DNA of 64,000 nucleotides, from positions 325,544 to 389,543 of the forward strand of contig NZ_BMWD01000003.1 in the NCBI RefSeq assembly GCF_014651055.1, given 5' to 3'. Position 1 is the stretch's first letter, and each line of letters starts with the position of its first letter. Positions 7,720 to 16,795 of this stretch are shown here, one piece after another. The stretch is from Streptomyces fructofermentans (GTDB lineage Bacteria; Actinomycetota; Actinomycetes; Streptomycetales; Streptomycetaceae). The notes under the pieces were generated by a model. That model made no database searches and was not told the origin of the DNA. It saw nothing but the letters and a program-made list of their open reading frames with translations. The position numbers were made by a program, and so were the translations under genes.

Positions 7720-9392
7720 GCGTCGTACAGGTTCCGGGGGCGTACGGCGTCCGTCGTGCCGTACAGCTCAAGGCGGGAGTCCAGGGGGCCGGTGAAGTCG
7801 GGTACGTCGATCTGGTCGAACTCGGTGACCTCGTTGATGCCGACGGTGGCGCTCGACGGGGCGAGGCCGTCGATCCTCACCAGGCCGGCGCGGCCGTTGG
7901 TGACGCGGATGTTCCAGTGGGTGAAGCGGGCACCGAAGAGCGGCCCGGCACTGGCGTCCCCTCCGTGGCGGCCGTCGTTGGTGACCGTGATGTCGGTGCG
8001 GACGTTCGCGAACGGCATGCCGCGGTGCGAGTCGAAGGTCCCCATGCGCATGTCGCCGCGCGACCAGACGTTGTACGAGGAGAGCCCCTCGACGTTGATG
8101 CCGTGGAGCTGGGTGCCGGCGGGGGCCGGGACCGTGCGGGCCGCGATCGTGAAGCCGTCGACGAGGTTGTCGTGCGAGCCCTCCCGGCAGAAGTAGGGGT
8201 GGTGCGCGCCGCGGCCCTCGACGCGGGTGTCCCGCAGGGTGCACGCGGAGGCGGCGACGAGTCCGAACCCGTTGTCCACATGGCGTACGACGACGTCGTC
8301 GGCCCAGCAGTCGTACGCGCACTGGAAGGTGACGCCGTTGAGACCCCGGTCGAGGAGGTGCGGGGCCTGCGGGGTCTCGACGGCCTCCAGGGTCAGTCCC
8401 TCGACGCCGGAGCCGGTCAGCGCCTCCGCGTGGGTGGTGAGCCGCGGATCCCACTCGGGGCGCACGTCGAGCGGGAGCGGACGCTCCAGGGTGACCGTCC
8501 TGCCGCGCACGCGCGCGACGCGCACGGGCCACTCGTACGGGACGTAGCTGGTCAGCTTGGTCTTGTCGTCCCAGACATAGGCGCGGGCCCCCGGGCCGTC
8601 GCCCGCCATGTGCCGCAGGAGGGTGTGGCCGGTGTCGTCGGCGAGGCGCAGCAGGACGAGCCGTCCGGGGCGCAGCCGGGAGGGGTCGGCGACCCGCACC
8701 GACCAGGAGCCGCGGGCCGCGGGTTCGACGGTCGTGAGCGTGCGCCACTCGTCGCGCCTGTTGCCCGTCCACCCCTCGAAGGGCCAGTCCTTCGCCCGGA
8801 TCGCGGCCGTCAGGCTCGCGAAGCGGTCGGCGGGGCAGAGCCAGACGAGCCCTCCCGCCCACGACCACGACGACTTGTCGCCGCCGTAGCGCGAACCGTA
8901 GGGGCCGATCAGCTCGGTGAGGTCGCGGGTGGCGTACAGCTTCGTACGGTCGCTGCCGGCCCCGCGCAGGACGACGTCCGAGTGGCCGATGCGGATCAGG
9001 CCGTCGACACGGTAGGTGCCGGGAGGGATGAGCACCGTGCCACCGCCGGCCCTTCCGGCAGCGGCGATGGCACGGTTGATCGCGGGGGCGGAGTCGGCCG
9101 AGCCGTCCGCCGTGGCACCGTGGGCGCGGACGTCGGTCACGACGGGCGGGCGGGGGAAGCGGGCCGCCCCGGCCCGCCTGCCTGCCCTGCCGACGTACGG
9201 GATCTGCGGATGGGCGAACGGGGTGCGGGTGAACTCGCCCCAGAGGGCGGGTACTTCACCGGCCCGCCGGGGTGCGTCGGAGGGCGTGCGCGTCGCCGCC
9301 CCGGCCGTTCCGCCCGCCGCCGCCCCCGCCGCGACGGCTGTCGCTCCGGCGAGCAGTGCCCTCCGGGTGGGGCCCACGCCACGGTCACTCAT
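7698..9392 (-). CDS. Secreted right-handed beta-helix (pectate-lyase-like) protein
   Basis: The 564-residue protein starts at the ATG preceded by GGAAGG and opens with a twin-arginine signal (TRRALLAGATAVAAG, residues 9-30), so it should be exported folded. Residues 90-130 (VTDVRAHGATADGSADSAPAINRAI) are the classic start of the Pectate_lyase_3/GH28-type parallel beta-helix, followed by the IPPGTYRVDGLIRI coil and by repeated short strands rich in V, T and N. The likely activity is on a polysaccharide; the substrate is not evident. It has no obvious operon partner. Confidence 0.8.
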   Translation of the reverse strand: MSDRGVGPTRRALLAGATAVAAGAAAGGTAGAATRTPSDAPRRAGEVPALWGEFTRTPFAHPQIPYVGRAGRRAGAARFPRPPVVTDVRAHGATADGSADSAPAINRAIAAAGRAGGGTVLIPPGTYRVDGLIRIGHSDVVLRGAGSDRTKLYATRDLTELIGPYGSRYGGDKSSWSWAGGLVWLCPADRFASLTAAIRAKDWPFEGWTGNRRDEWRTLTTVEPAARGSWSVRVADPSRLRPGRLVLLRLADDTGHTLLRHMAGDGPGARAYVWDDKTKLTSYVPYEWPVRVARVRGRTVTLERPLPLDVRPEWDPRLTTHAEALTGSGVEGLTLEAVETPQAPHLLDRGLNGVTFQCAYDCWADDVVVRHVDNGFGLVAASACTLRDTRVEGRGAHHPYFCREGSHDNLVDGFTIAARTVPAPAGTQLHGINVEGLSSYNVWSRGDMRMGTFDSHRGMPFANVRTDITVTNDGRHGGDASAGPLFGARFTHWNIRVTNGRAGLVRIDGLAPSSATVGINEVTEFDQIDVPDFTGPLDSRLELYGTTDAVRPRNLYDAQRELRR

Positions 9393-9524
9393 ACCGAACC
9401 GCCTTCCAAAGAGGGCAACTCCATGGATGTGAACGACGTTCAGATCTGCGTCTGCGGCGAGCATGCCACGGGGCCCCGGCGGACGGAAGGGGGTGAACGG
9501 CGGTTGCTGGTACGGACCTTGGGG

Positions 9525-10025
9525 TCAGTCCGTCGAACGCTTGGTCAGGTGACTGAACGCGTCCAGGTTGCGGGTCGACTCACCGCGGGACACCCGCCAG
9601 GCGTACTCCTTGCGGATCGCCGAGGCGAAACCGAGCTCCAGCAGGGTGTTGAAGCTGCCGTCGGCGGCCTCCAGCACCGAACCGAGCAGCCGGTCGACCT
9701 CGTCGGGGGTCACGGCGGCCAGCGGGAGTCTGCCGGAGACGTAGATGTCGCCGAGCGGGTCGACGGCGTAACCCACCCCGTAGAGCTTGAGGTTGCGCTC
9801 CAGGAGCCAGCGGTGCACCGCCGGCTCGTTCTCGTCCGGGTGCCGGATCACGAAGGCGTTCAGCGACAGGGAGTGCCGGCCGACGATCAGCGAGACGGTC
9901 GTCGACAGCTTGCGGGTGCCGGGCAGCTTCACCACGAAGTGCCCGGGCTCGGGGCCCTCCCACTCCAGCTCGGCGTCCTTGAGGACCTCCTCGACGACGC
10001 TCGCCGCCCGCTGCGTGTCAGCCAT
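9525..10025 (-). CDS. YbjN domain-containing protein
   Basis: This 166-residue soluble protein has the YbjN-type pattern: a helix, strands HFVVKLPGTRKLSTTVSLIVG and HSLSLNAFVIRHPDENE, then the helix WLLERNLKLYGVGYAVDPLGDIYVSGRLPL. YbjN proteins resemble type III secretion chaperones in fold and have poorly defined roles. Its start lies 8 bp inside the end of mshA, so the two are co-transcribed; this linkage is typical of Streptomyces. Confidence 0.85.
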   Translation of the reverse strand: MADTQRAASVVEEVLKDAELEWEGPEPGHFVVKLPGTRKLSTTVSLIVGRHSLSLNAFVIRHPDENEPAVHRWLLERNLKLYGVGYAVDPLGDIYVSGRLPLAAVTPDEVDRLLGSVLEAADGSFNTLLELGFASAIRKEYAWRVSRGESTRNLDAFSHLTKRSTD

Positions 10026-11355
10026 GGTGGGAGCGTACGCGACGGCGGTGCTCCTGCATGGCGGCCGTGTAGACGTCCGCGGTGGCCGACGCGGCCGTGT
10101 CCCAGCCGAAGGACTCGGCGTGCCGGGCGGCGGCCGCGCCCATCCGGTCCGGGAGCGCGGGGTCGTCGGCGAACCCGCGCAGCACGCGCGCGTAGTCGAC
10201 GGGATCGTGGCCGGACACCAGGAAGCCGGTCTCCTCGTGGCGCACGGCGACCGGCAGGCCGCCGACCGCCGCCGCGAGCACCGGGGTGCCGGCGGCCTGC
10301 GCCTCTATGGCGACGAGCCCGAACGACTCGCTGTAGGAGGGCATGACGAGCACCGACGCGGCCCGGAACCAGTCCGCGAGCTGCTCCTGACCGACCGGCG
10401 GCCGGAACCGCACGACGTCGGCGACACCGAGCCGGGCGGCGAGCTTCTGCAGTCCCTCGGGCTTGGCGAGACCGCTGCCGCTCGGACCGCCCACCACCGG
10501 AACGATGATCTTCGAGCGGAGTTCGGGACGCTCCCCCAGGAGCACGGCGACCGCCCGCAGCAGCACGTCGGGCGCCTTGAGGGGCTGGATGCGACCCGCG
10601 AAGAGCGGTATCAGCGCGTCCTGCGGGAGCCCGAGCCGGGCACGGGCGGCGGCCCGTCCGTCGCCCGGACGGAAGCGTTCGAGGTTCACCCCGGGATGGA
10701 CCACGGCGACCTTGCCCGCCTCGGCGTCGTAGTGCCGTACGAGCTCGTCGGCCTCTTCGGAGGTGTTGGCGATGAGCCGGTCGGCGGCCCGCACGATCTG
10801 CGTCTCGCCGATGACGCGGGCCGCGGGCTCGGGGGTGTCGCCGTCGGCCAGCGCGGCGTTCTTGACCTTCGCCATCGTGTGCATCGCGTGCACGAGCGGG
10901 GCGCCCCAGCGCTCGGCGGCCAGCCAGCCGACGTGGCCGGAGAGCCAGTAGTGCGAGTGCACCAGGTCGTAGTAGCCGGGGCGATGCCCGGCCCAGGCCT
11001 GCATCACGCCGTGCGTGAAGGCGCACAGCTGGGCCGGCAGGTCCTCCTTGGCGAGACCCTCGTACGGGCCCGCGTCGACGTGCCGCACCAGCACGCCGGG
11101 CGCGAGTTCGACCTTCGGCGGCAGCGCCCCGGTCGTCGACCGGGTGAAGATCTCGACCTCGATGTTGATCGCGGCCAGGCGCTGGGCCAGCTCCACGATG
11201 TAGACGTTCATGCCGCCCGCGTCGCCGGTCCCCGGCTGGTGCAGGGGCGAGGTGTGGACGGAGAGCATGGCCACGCGGCGCGGTCTGCGGTGCAGCCTGA
11301 GCCTGGAAGGGGCTGCCGGCGAGCGGCGCCCGAGCCTGCTCACGTACTGGCTCAC
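10018..11355 (-). CDS. mshA: D-inositol-3-phosphate glycosyltransferase (mycothiol step 1)
   Basis: MshA transfers GlcNAc from UDP-GlcNAc to 1L-inositol 1-phosphate, the committed step of mycothiol synthesis. The 445-residue protein has the GT-B/GT4 architecture: the N-terminal GTGDAGGMNVYI acceptor loop, the HSHYWLSGHVG segment, FAGRIQPLKAPDVLL at the nucleotide domain, and the EX7E pair in YSESFGLVAIEA. The start is a GTG with AAGGAGGA 6 nt upstream. It overlaps the YbjN gene. The last mycothiol gene, mshD, lies near 59 kb in this window. Confidence 0.95.
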   Translation of the reverse strand: MSQYVSRLGRRSPAAPSRLRLHRRPRRVAMLSVHTSPLHQPGTGDAGGMNVYIVELAQRLAAINIEVEIFTRSTTGALPPKVELAPGVLVRHVDAGPYEGLAKEDLPAQLCAFTHGVMQAWAGHRPGYYDLVHSHYWLSGHVGWLAAERWGAPLVHAMHTMAKVKNAALADGDTPEPAARVIGETQIVRAADRLIANTSEEADELVRHYDAEAGKVAVVHPGVNLERFRPGDGRAAARARLGLPQDALIPLFAGRIQPLKAPDVLLRAVAVLLGERPELRSKIIVPVVGGPSGSGLAKPEGLQKLAARLGVADVVRFRPPVGQEQLADWFRAASVLVMPSYSESFGLVAIEAQAAGTPVLAAAVGGLPVAVRHEETGFLVSGHDPVDYARVLRGFADDPALPDRMGAAAARHAESFGWDTAASATADVYTAAMQEHRRRVRSHHG

Positions 11356-11740
11356 GTGGCGTTCCTCCTTGCTGCGGACCTGCTCGGACCCGGGTGCGGG
11401 ACCGTGCTGCGGGCATGCCTGACGGAGGACGTGGAACGCCCTCCAAGTTCGAGAACGCCGGAGCCCTCCGCTCCATTTCCTCTTTGCTGAATCATTACCG
11501 GTTGTCGCTCAACCGTTCGAGTGCCGATTGCGTGCCGCTCGGGACCGGCGCCTCGGTCGGCGGCCCTCGCGAGCCTCCGGCAGCGCCCCCCGCGCAACCG
11601 CCGACCGACCCTCCGACCGGGTTCCGTACGGACTCCCCGCAGCTCCGGGCAGGCGTGCTTCACGGAGGGCGAGGCGCCGCCCGCCCCGGGTCGCCCCCGG
11701 GACCCGGGCTCGCGCACCGCCGCCGCATACCCTCGTACCC
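11356..11740. other. Divergent promoter region between mshA and the methyltransferase gene
   Basis: This 385-bp spacer holds the promoters of both genes. The AT-richer stretch near 11475-11520 (TTTGCTGAATCATTACCGG) is the best candidate for the mshA promoter. I find no gene in it. Confidence 0.4.
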
Positions 11741-12559
11741 ATGACAGCCCGCGCAGCCTCCCGCCCCGTGGGAACGGTGACGCGCGGGACCACGAACCCG
11801 AACCGCCTGCGCCGCATGGACCGCTGGATCGCGGCCGTGCACGGCGCCGAACTGCGCCGGGTGGACGATCCGGTGGCCGTCGACCTCGGGTACGGCGCGG
11901 CCCCCTGGACGGCGCTTGAGCTGCTCCAGCGCCTGCGGACCGCGGCCCCACGCACGCGCGTGGTGGGCATCGAGATCGATCCGGCCCGCGTCGCGGCCGC
12001 GAAGCCTTACGAGCGGGAGGGGCTCGGCTTCCGGCACGGCGGGTTCGAGATCCCGCTGCACCGGCGGCCGCAGCTCATCCGCGCGGCGAACGTCCTGCGC
12101 CAGTACGACGAGGAGGCGGTCGCCGAGGTCTGGTCCCGGCTGTGCGCCCGTCTCGCCCCGGCGGGCGCGGGCTCGCGCGGCGGACTCCTCGTGGAGGGGA
12201 CCTGCGACGAGATCGGGCGCCGGCACGTGTGGGTCGCGCTCGGCCCCGAGGGCCCGCGCACGGTCACCCTCGCCACCCGGCTCGGCTCCCTGGACCGCCC
12301 CTCCGACCTGGCGGAGCGCCTGCCCAAGGCCCTCATCCACCGCAACGTCCCGGGCGAACCGGTGCACGCGTTCCTGCGGGACTTCGACCGCGCCTGGGCC
12401 GCCGCCGCCCCGTACGCCTCCTACGGCGCGCGCCAGCGCTGGATCCGGGCGGTACGCGACCTGGCCGCCGACTGGCCCGTCGTGGACGGGGCCGCGCGTT
12501 GGCGGCAGGGCGAAGTGACCGTGCGGTGGGACGCGTTGGCCCCGCTGCCCCGGCCGTAG
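11741..12559 (+). CDS. Class I SAM-dependent methyltransferase
   Basis: The 272-residue protein has a Rossmann methyltransferase core: motif I is VAVDLGYGAAPWTALELL (about residues 45-62) and motif II VVGIEIDPARVAAA (about 73-86), binding S-adenosylmethionine. The N-terminus (VTRGTTNPNRLRRMDRWI) and the C-terminal PYASYGARQRWIRAV segment are conserved in an actinobacterial family of unknown substrate. The ATG at 11741 lacks a ribosome binding site, so translation may be leaderless. Confidence 0.8.
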   Translation: MTARAASRPVGTVTRGTTNPNRLRRMDRWIAAVHGAELRRVDDPVAVDLGYGAAPWTALELLQRLRTAAPRTRVVGIEIDPARVAAAKPYEREGLGFRHGGFEIPLHRRPQLIRAANVLRQYDEEAVAEVWSRLCARLAPAGAGSRGGLLVEGTCDEIGRRHVWVALGPEGPRTVTLATRLGSLDRPSDLAERLPKALIHRNVPGEPVHAFLRDFDRAWAAAAPYASYGARQRWIRAVRDLAADWPVVDGAARWRQGEVTVRWDALAPLPRP

Positions 12560-12933
12560 CCCGCCCGCACACGCGGCACCGCCCGCCCGCGACCGTCCCC
12601 GCCCTCACGGCCGTTCCCACCCTCACGGCCGCCCCCGCCCTCGCCCCGCGCCCACCCGCACCCCTGGCCGCACCCGCACCTCCGGCCGCACCCGCGTCGC
12701 GGGCCGCATCCGCATCCCCGGGGTCGTGGCGCACCGGGAACGATCCCGCTGAGTCGTTCGTCACATTGGCGGGGATCAGGGGCGGGATCATCGCCCGGCG
12801 GGCAGTGAGGGGAGGGAACGAGGGCCGACGGGGAGGGAGTTCCCGTCCGCCCCTGTCGCATTGCGCGCCACCGTGGCACGATCCCCGGGGCGTTCGTAAG
12901 TTACTGACGGTAAATCAGCTTGGGGGTTGGTCC
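12560..12933. other. Long leader region of the NlpC/P60 gene
   Basis: This 374-bp spacer carries no gene. Its left half is Pro/Ala-type low-complexity CCGCACC sequence; the right half (12740-12930) is purine-rich and ends in an AT-richer stretch (GTAAGTTACTGACGGTAAATC) just before the gene. Cell-wall hydrolase genes in Streptomyces can have c-di-AMP riboswitch leaders, but I could not trace that consensus here. Confidence 0.4.
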
Positions 12934-14031
12934 ATGGGAGCCGGCAAGCGGAGCCTGACCACTACGGCCATGGCCCTGGCCTGCGCGGCGACCATTCTGT
13001 CCGCTCCGGGAGTGGCGTACGCCGCCCCGAAGCCGACCCCGACACCGACCCCGGCGCCCACCCGGACACCCGTCCCGAGTCCAACGCCGGTGAGCACGAA
13101 GGACCTTGAAGAGGTCCGGACGAAACTGGACACTCTCTACCACGACGCGGCGGTCGCCACGGACGCGTACAACGCGGCCGAGGAGAAGGCCGAGCGGCAG
13201 TCCTCCCAGATCGTCGGCCTGGCCCGGGAGATCGTCGAGGGCCAGGCGCGCCTGGACAGGCTCAAGCAGCGCGCGGGGGCCGCGGCCCGGGCCCAGTACC
13301 GCGGCGGCGGGCTGCCGGACGAGGCCCATCTGGTGCTCAGCGACGACCCCCAGGAGTTCCTCGACGGCGCGGGCCGCGCCCGCCAGGGCGCGCAGGCGAC
13401 CAAGGGCCTGCTCGCCGAGATGAGGCGGACCCAGGAGGACTTGGAGCAGTACGCGCGCGACGCGGCGGCCCAGTGGAAGAAGCTGGAGGCCAACCGCGAG
13501 GCGAAGGCGAAGGCGAAGAAGAAGGTCAAGAAGCAGATCGCCGCCGCCGAGGAGCTCGAGTCGCAGCTGGAGAAGGAGGAGAAGGACCGCCTGGCGAAGC
13601 TGGAGGAGCAGGCCGCGTACGAGGCGCAGACCGCCTGGCTCGGCTCCGGGGTCCTCGACGAGATCGACGGCAAGGCATCCCCCGAGGGCAAGAAGGCCGT
13701 GAAGTACGCGACGGCGCAGATCGGCAAGCCCTACGCGTGGGGGGCCGAGGGCCCGAACACCTTCGACTGCTCCGGACTGACCTCGCAGGCCTGGGCGGCC
13801 GCCGGGCGTCCCATCCCGCGCACCTCGCAGGACCAGTGGAAGCGGCTGGACCGCGTCGCCGTCGCGGACATGCGCCCCGGCGACCTCGTCATCTACAACT
13901 CCGACGCCAGCCACGTGGCCATGTACATAGGTGACGGCGCCATCGTGCACGCGCCGCGGCCGGGCCGCGACGTCACCGTCGCGGGAGCCGGCTCGATGCC
14001 GATCCTCGGAGTCGTGCGCCCCGACAAGTAG
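12934..14031 (+). CDS. Secreted NlpC/P60 peptidoglycan endopeptidase
   Basis: The 365-residue protein has a Sec signal peptide (residues 1-30, ending AYAAP), a Pro/Thr linker (PTPTPTPAPT), a long coiled coil (about 45-225, very rich in E, K and A), and a C-terminal NlpC/P60 domain with Cys279 in FDCSGLTS, His327 in DASHVAMYIG and His339 in IVHAPRPG. Family members cut the D-Glu to diamino acid bond of stem peptides, and the coiled coil usually restrains or targets them, as in RipA-type enzymes. The domain is complete. Confidence 0.93.
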   Translation: MGAGKRSLTTTAMALACAATILSAPGVAYAAPKPTPTPTPAPTRTPVPSPTPVSTKDLEEVRTKLDTLYHDAAVATDAYNAAEEKAERQSSQIVGLAREIVEGQARLDRLKQRAGAAARAQYRGGGLPDEAHLVLSDDPQEFLDGAGRARQGAQATKGLLAEMRRTQEDLEQYARDAAAQWKKLEANREAKAKAKKKVKKQIAAAEELESQLEKEEKDRLAKLEEQAAYEAQTAWLGSGVLDEIDGKASPEGKKAVKYATAQIGKPYAWGAEGPNTFDCSGLTSQAWAAAGRPIPRTSQDQWKRLDRVAVADMRPGDLVIYNSDASHVAMYIGDGAIVHAPRPGRDVTVAGAGSMPILGVVRPDK

Positions 14032-14411
14032 CGGCCCCGTCCGGCCCCGCGGGCCGTTCCCCAGGAGCGGCTGGGCCGGCCCACGGGGCGTGGACACCAC
14101 TCCCCGCGGCGGTACGCACCGGGACGCGGGGCTTGTTCGCTCCGCGGCCGGCACCCGCGTGACCTGCCGCACGTGACGCGCGGCACGTTCCCCGTGCCGA
14201 GTGAACCTCCGGGGCGTGATGTACGTCATCCCGGGCGGGCGCACACACTGCCCAATTGCGGTACGGGATGCGGCATATGACGGCGGCTGTTTTCCGGGCG
14301 CCCCGCCGTCCGCCATTCCTTTGTGACTGCGCCTGACGCTATGGTCCCCGTCGGTGGGTCGAGGTCCCTCGGCCCGCCATGCCCTCGGGGGGAGGGAAGG
14401 AACCCAAGACG
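14032..14411. other. Intergenic region before the PP2C gene
   Basis: This 380-bp stretch shows no gene. GC-rich inverted segments just after the NlpC/P60 stop may end that transcript. The AT-richer part near 14260-14330 probably contains the promoter of the next gene. Confidence 0.4.
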
Positions 14412-15839
14412 ATGCCCGTACCCGTACCGCGGCAGAGAGCGATCCCCGCCGTGGAAGGTGGTCAGGCGCCCGCCGCGCCCTCAGCCGGCGGGCCTGCCCC
14501 GACCGCGCCCGGCGGCGTGCCCGGCCAGGTGCCGCACGCGGCGAGGCGCGGCGCCGGCGGCGACACCGACCACGGCGGGGCCGCCCGCAACAACGGCGGT
14601 GCCCACCCGGGCACGGCCCCGCTGACGCTGCTCGTGATCGAGGACGACCCGTCCGCCGCGCTGAGCGTGCCCGAACTGCTCGACGCGGCCGGCAAGCCCA
14701 TCCGCGTACGCACCGCCCGCAACCTCACCGAGGCCGAGCGGCTGCTCACCGACGACGTGCAGTGCATCCTCCTCGACCTCGCGCTGACGACCACCGGCCG
14801 TGCGGCCGCCGAGGCCGGGCAGGACGACGAGCTGGCCACGCTCAAGCACGTGCTGCGCCTCGCCCCCCGCCACGCCGTTCTCGCGCTCACCGCGTCCGAG
14901 GACGCCGCGCGCGGTGCCGAGGCCGTGCGCGTGGGCGCCCAGGACTACCTCTTCCGGGACGAGCTGGACGGTCGCCTGCTGAGCCGGGCGATCCGGTACG
15001 CGGTGGAGAGGAAACGTTCCGACACGGCCGAGCGGCGGCTCACCGAGTCCAAGCTGCGCGCCCAGGAGAACGCCCGCCTGGAGCGCGGGCTGCTGCCCAC
15101 TCCGCTGCTGGAGGGCTCCTCGCTGCGGTTCGCCGCGCGCTACCGGCCCGGCCGCTCGCGCGCGCTGCTCGGCGGCGACTTCTACGACACGGTCCGCACC
15201 CCCGACGGCACGGTGCACGCCATGATCGGCGACGTCTGCGGCCACGGCCCCGACGAGGCCGCGCTCGGCGTGGAGATGCGCATCGCCTGGCGCGCGCTGA
15301 CCCTGGCGGGTCTGTGCGGCGACGAGCTGCTGTCGACGCTCCAGCAGGTGCTGGAGCACGAGCGCGACAACGACGAGATCTTCGCGACGCTCTGCACCGT
15401 CGACATCGCGCCCGACGGGCGCCGGGCGGGCCTCTGCCTGGCCGGGCACCCCTCGCCGCTGATCGCGCGCCCGGCCCGTACCCGCGCGATGGCCGGCGCG
15501 GACGGCCCGGCACCGCCGCCCGTCGCCGACCTGCTGCCGTACTTGAACAGCGGCCCCGCGCTGGGTCTGCTGCCGAACGCCCGCTGGCCGCGCCAGCAGG
15601 TGGAGCTGGGCGGCGAGTGGAGCCTGATGCTCTACACGGACGGCCTGATCGAGGGCCGCACGGGCCGGGGCAAGGAGCGGCTCGGCCAGGACGGGATGGT
15701 GGACATGGTCCGCCGCCAGCTGGCGCAGGGCCTGCGCGGCGAGGAACTGCTGCGCGCCGCCGTGAACGAGGTCAGGGACCTCAACGGCGGGGAGCTGACG
15801 GACGACGTGGCGGTCCTGCTGCTGGACCGCGTGCCGTAG
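14412..15839 (+). CDS. Receiver-SpoIIE (PP2C) phosphatase fusion
   Basis: I chose the ATG at 14412, which has GGAGGGAAGGA upstream, over an ATG 33 nt earlier without one. After a disordered Pro/Ala stretch of about 60 residues comes a receiver domain (about 65-200): acidic pair in VIEDDPS, phosphoacceptor Asp in CILLDLAL, switch Thr in LALTAS, but the usual lysine is replaced by Arg in AQDYLFRDEL. The PPM/SpoIIE domain (about 230-475) has its metal ligands in GGDFYD, GDVCGHGPDEA, YTDGLIEG and TDDVAVLLL. It probably dephosphorylates an anti-sigma antagonist on cue from a histidine kinase; the partners are unknown. Confidence 0.9.
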   Translation: MPVPVPRQRAIPAVEGGQAPAAPSAGGPAPTAPGGVPGQVPHAARRGAGGDTDHGGAARNNGGAHPGTAPLTLLVIEDDPSAALSVPELLDAAGKPIRVRTARNLTEAERLLTDDVQCILLDLALTTTGRAAAEAGQDDELATLKHVLRLAPRHAVLALTASEDAARGAEAVRVGAQDYLFRDELDGRLLSRAIRYAVERKRSDTAERRLTESKLRAQENARLERGLLPTPLLEGSSLRFAARYRPGRSRALLGGDFYDTVRTPDGTVHAMIGDVCGHGPDEAALGVEMRIAWRALTLAGLCGDELLSTLQQVLEHERDNDEIFATLCTVDIAPDGRRAGLCLAGHPSPLIARPARTRAMAGADGPAPPPVADLLPYLNSGPALGLLPNARWPRQQVELGGEWSLMLYTDGLIEGRTGRGKERLGQDGMVDMVRRQLAQGLRGEELLRAAVNEVRDLNGGELTDDVAVLLLDRVP

Positions 15840-16338
15840 CCGGACGCGGTCCGCGGCACTCCGCCGGCCGCGCGCCCGGCCGCCCGGAGGAAGCGCGGGC
15901 CGCACCGCGACGGGCCGCGCCGGACCGACGGCTCTTCCCGGGAGCGGCCGAGCCACGGGAGTGCTGCGGTCCGAGGCGGACGTCATGGGAGCGCACGCCA
16001 CGAGAAGGGTGCCCCGGGCGGGCACGGACCTGAGGGACCGCCGGCCCCCGGACCGGCACCGGGAACGACACCGGGAACGGGAGCGGATCGGCCCGACGCC
16101 CCCGACCGGAACGCGTCCGGCCCCGGCGGACCGGACGAACACGGAACCCGCCCGTCCGGGCCGACCACCAATCCAGGCCGACCACCCATCCGGGCCGACC
16201 AGCCGACCGGCCGCCCGGGGCGCCCGGCTGCCCGGACAAACGCAGCGGCCGCCGATCAGGGATGGTCGGCGGCCGGACAGACGGGCGGATCCGAAACCGG
16301 CCGATACCGGCCGGGCGGACCGCGTGGATCGGGCGGAC
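15840..16338. other. Gene-free low-complexity region
   Basis: This 499-bp region lies between convergent genes. It is dominated by CCGGACCGG and CGGGAACG-type short repeats (for example 16050-16090), and I see no ribosome binding site or codon bias for a gene on either strand. Confidence 0.5.
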
Positions 16339-16689
16339 TCAGCGTCCGCCGTTGTACGGCCCGTACGGACCGTCGCTGCTGCTGCCGCCGCGGCGACCGC
16401 CTCCGCCGCCCGAGACCTGCTTGAGCGCGGGCCGGACGTCGACGAAGAACACGATCGTGGCGATGAGGCCCGCGATCTGCAGGAAGACCATCGGGACCAG
16501 CAGGTTCACGGCGACCGTGACACCCAGGATGATCAGCCAGAACATCTTGTTCTGCTTGTCCGCCGCGCGGTAGGCGTCGTCGCGGGCGAGACCGGCCAGG
16601 ACCAGCGCCACCACCGCGAGCACCAGCATGGCTGTGAAGATCAGCCACATGACGCCGCCGAATGCCGTCAACAGCACTTCGCCCACCAC
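16339..16689 (-). CDS. DUF2516 family membrane protein
   Basis: This 116-residue protein has two or three membrane helices (residues 5-33, 48-66 and 69-85) and a Gly/Ser/Arg tail ending DGPYGPYNGGR, as DUF2516 proteins do. It starts at tandem GTG codons. It lies downstream of the HBHA-like gene on the same strand, separated by a hairpin, an arrangement common in Streptomyces. Function is unknown. Confidence 0.82.
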   Translation of the reverse strand: MVGEVLLTAFGGVMWLIFTAMLVLAVVALVLAGLARDDAYRAADKQNKMFWLIILGVTVAVNLLVPMVFLQIAGLIATIVFFVDVRPALKQVSGGGGGRRGGSSSDGPYGPYNGGR

Positions 16690-16731
16690 CCGATTCGAGT
16701 CGTCGTCCCTACGCGGTCACCGTACCCGCAG

Positions 16732-16775
16732 AACGGGCCGGGGACTCCGATCGTGCCCGGAGTCCCCGACCCGTT
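16732..16775 (-). terminator. Hairpin between the HBHA-like and DUF2516 genes
   Basis: GGGGACTCCG pairs with CGGAGTCCCC over an 8-nt loop, and a second AACGGG/CCCGTT arm extends the stem to 16 bp with a small internal bulge. It would terminate, or partly attenuate, transcription leaving the HBHA-like gene. Confidence 0.75.
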
Positions 16776-16795
16776 CCGCTCTGGGGAACCGCTGT

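Noticed and set aside
6393..10346. A 1317-codon open frame on the plus strand
   Set aside because: It crosses five genes with recognisable motifs in other frames and has no domain of its own. It is a GC-rich shadow frame.
12560..12933. c-di-AMP (ydaO-type) riboswitch before the NlpC/P60 gene
   Set aside because: The gene class makes it plausible, but I could not trace the conserved GGGGGTGAA-type elements or a matching set of stems in this leader. A covariance-model search would decide.
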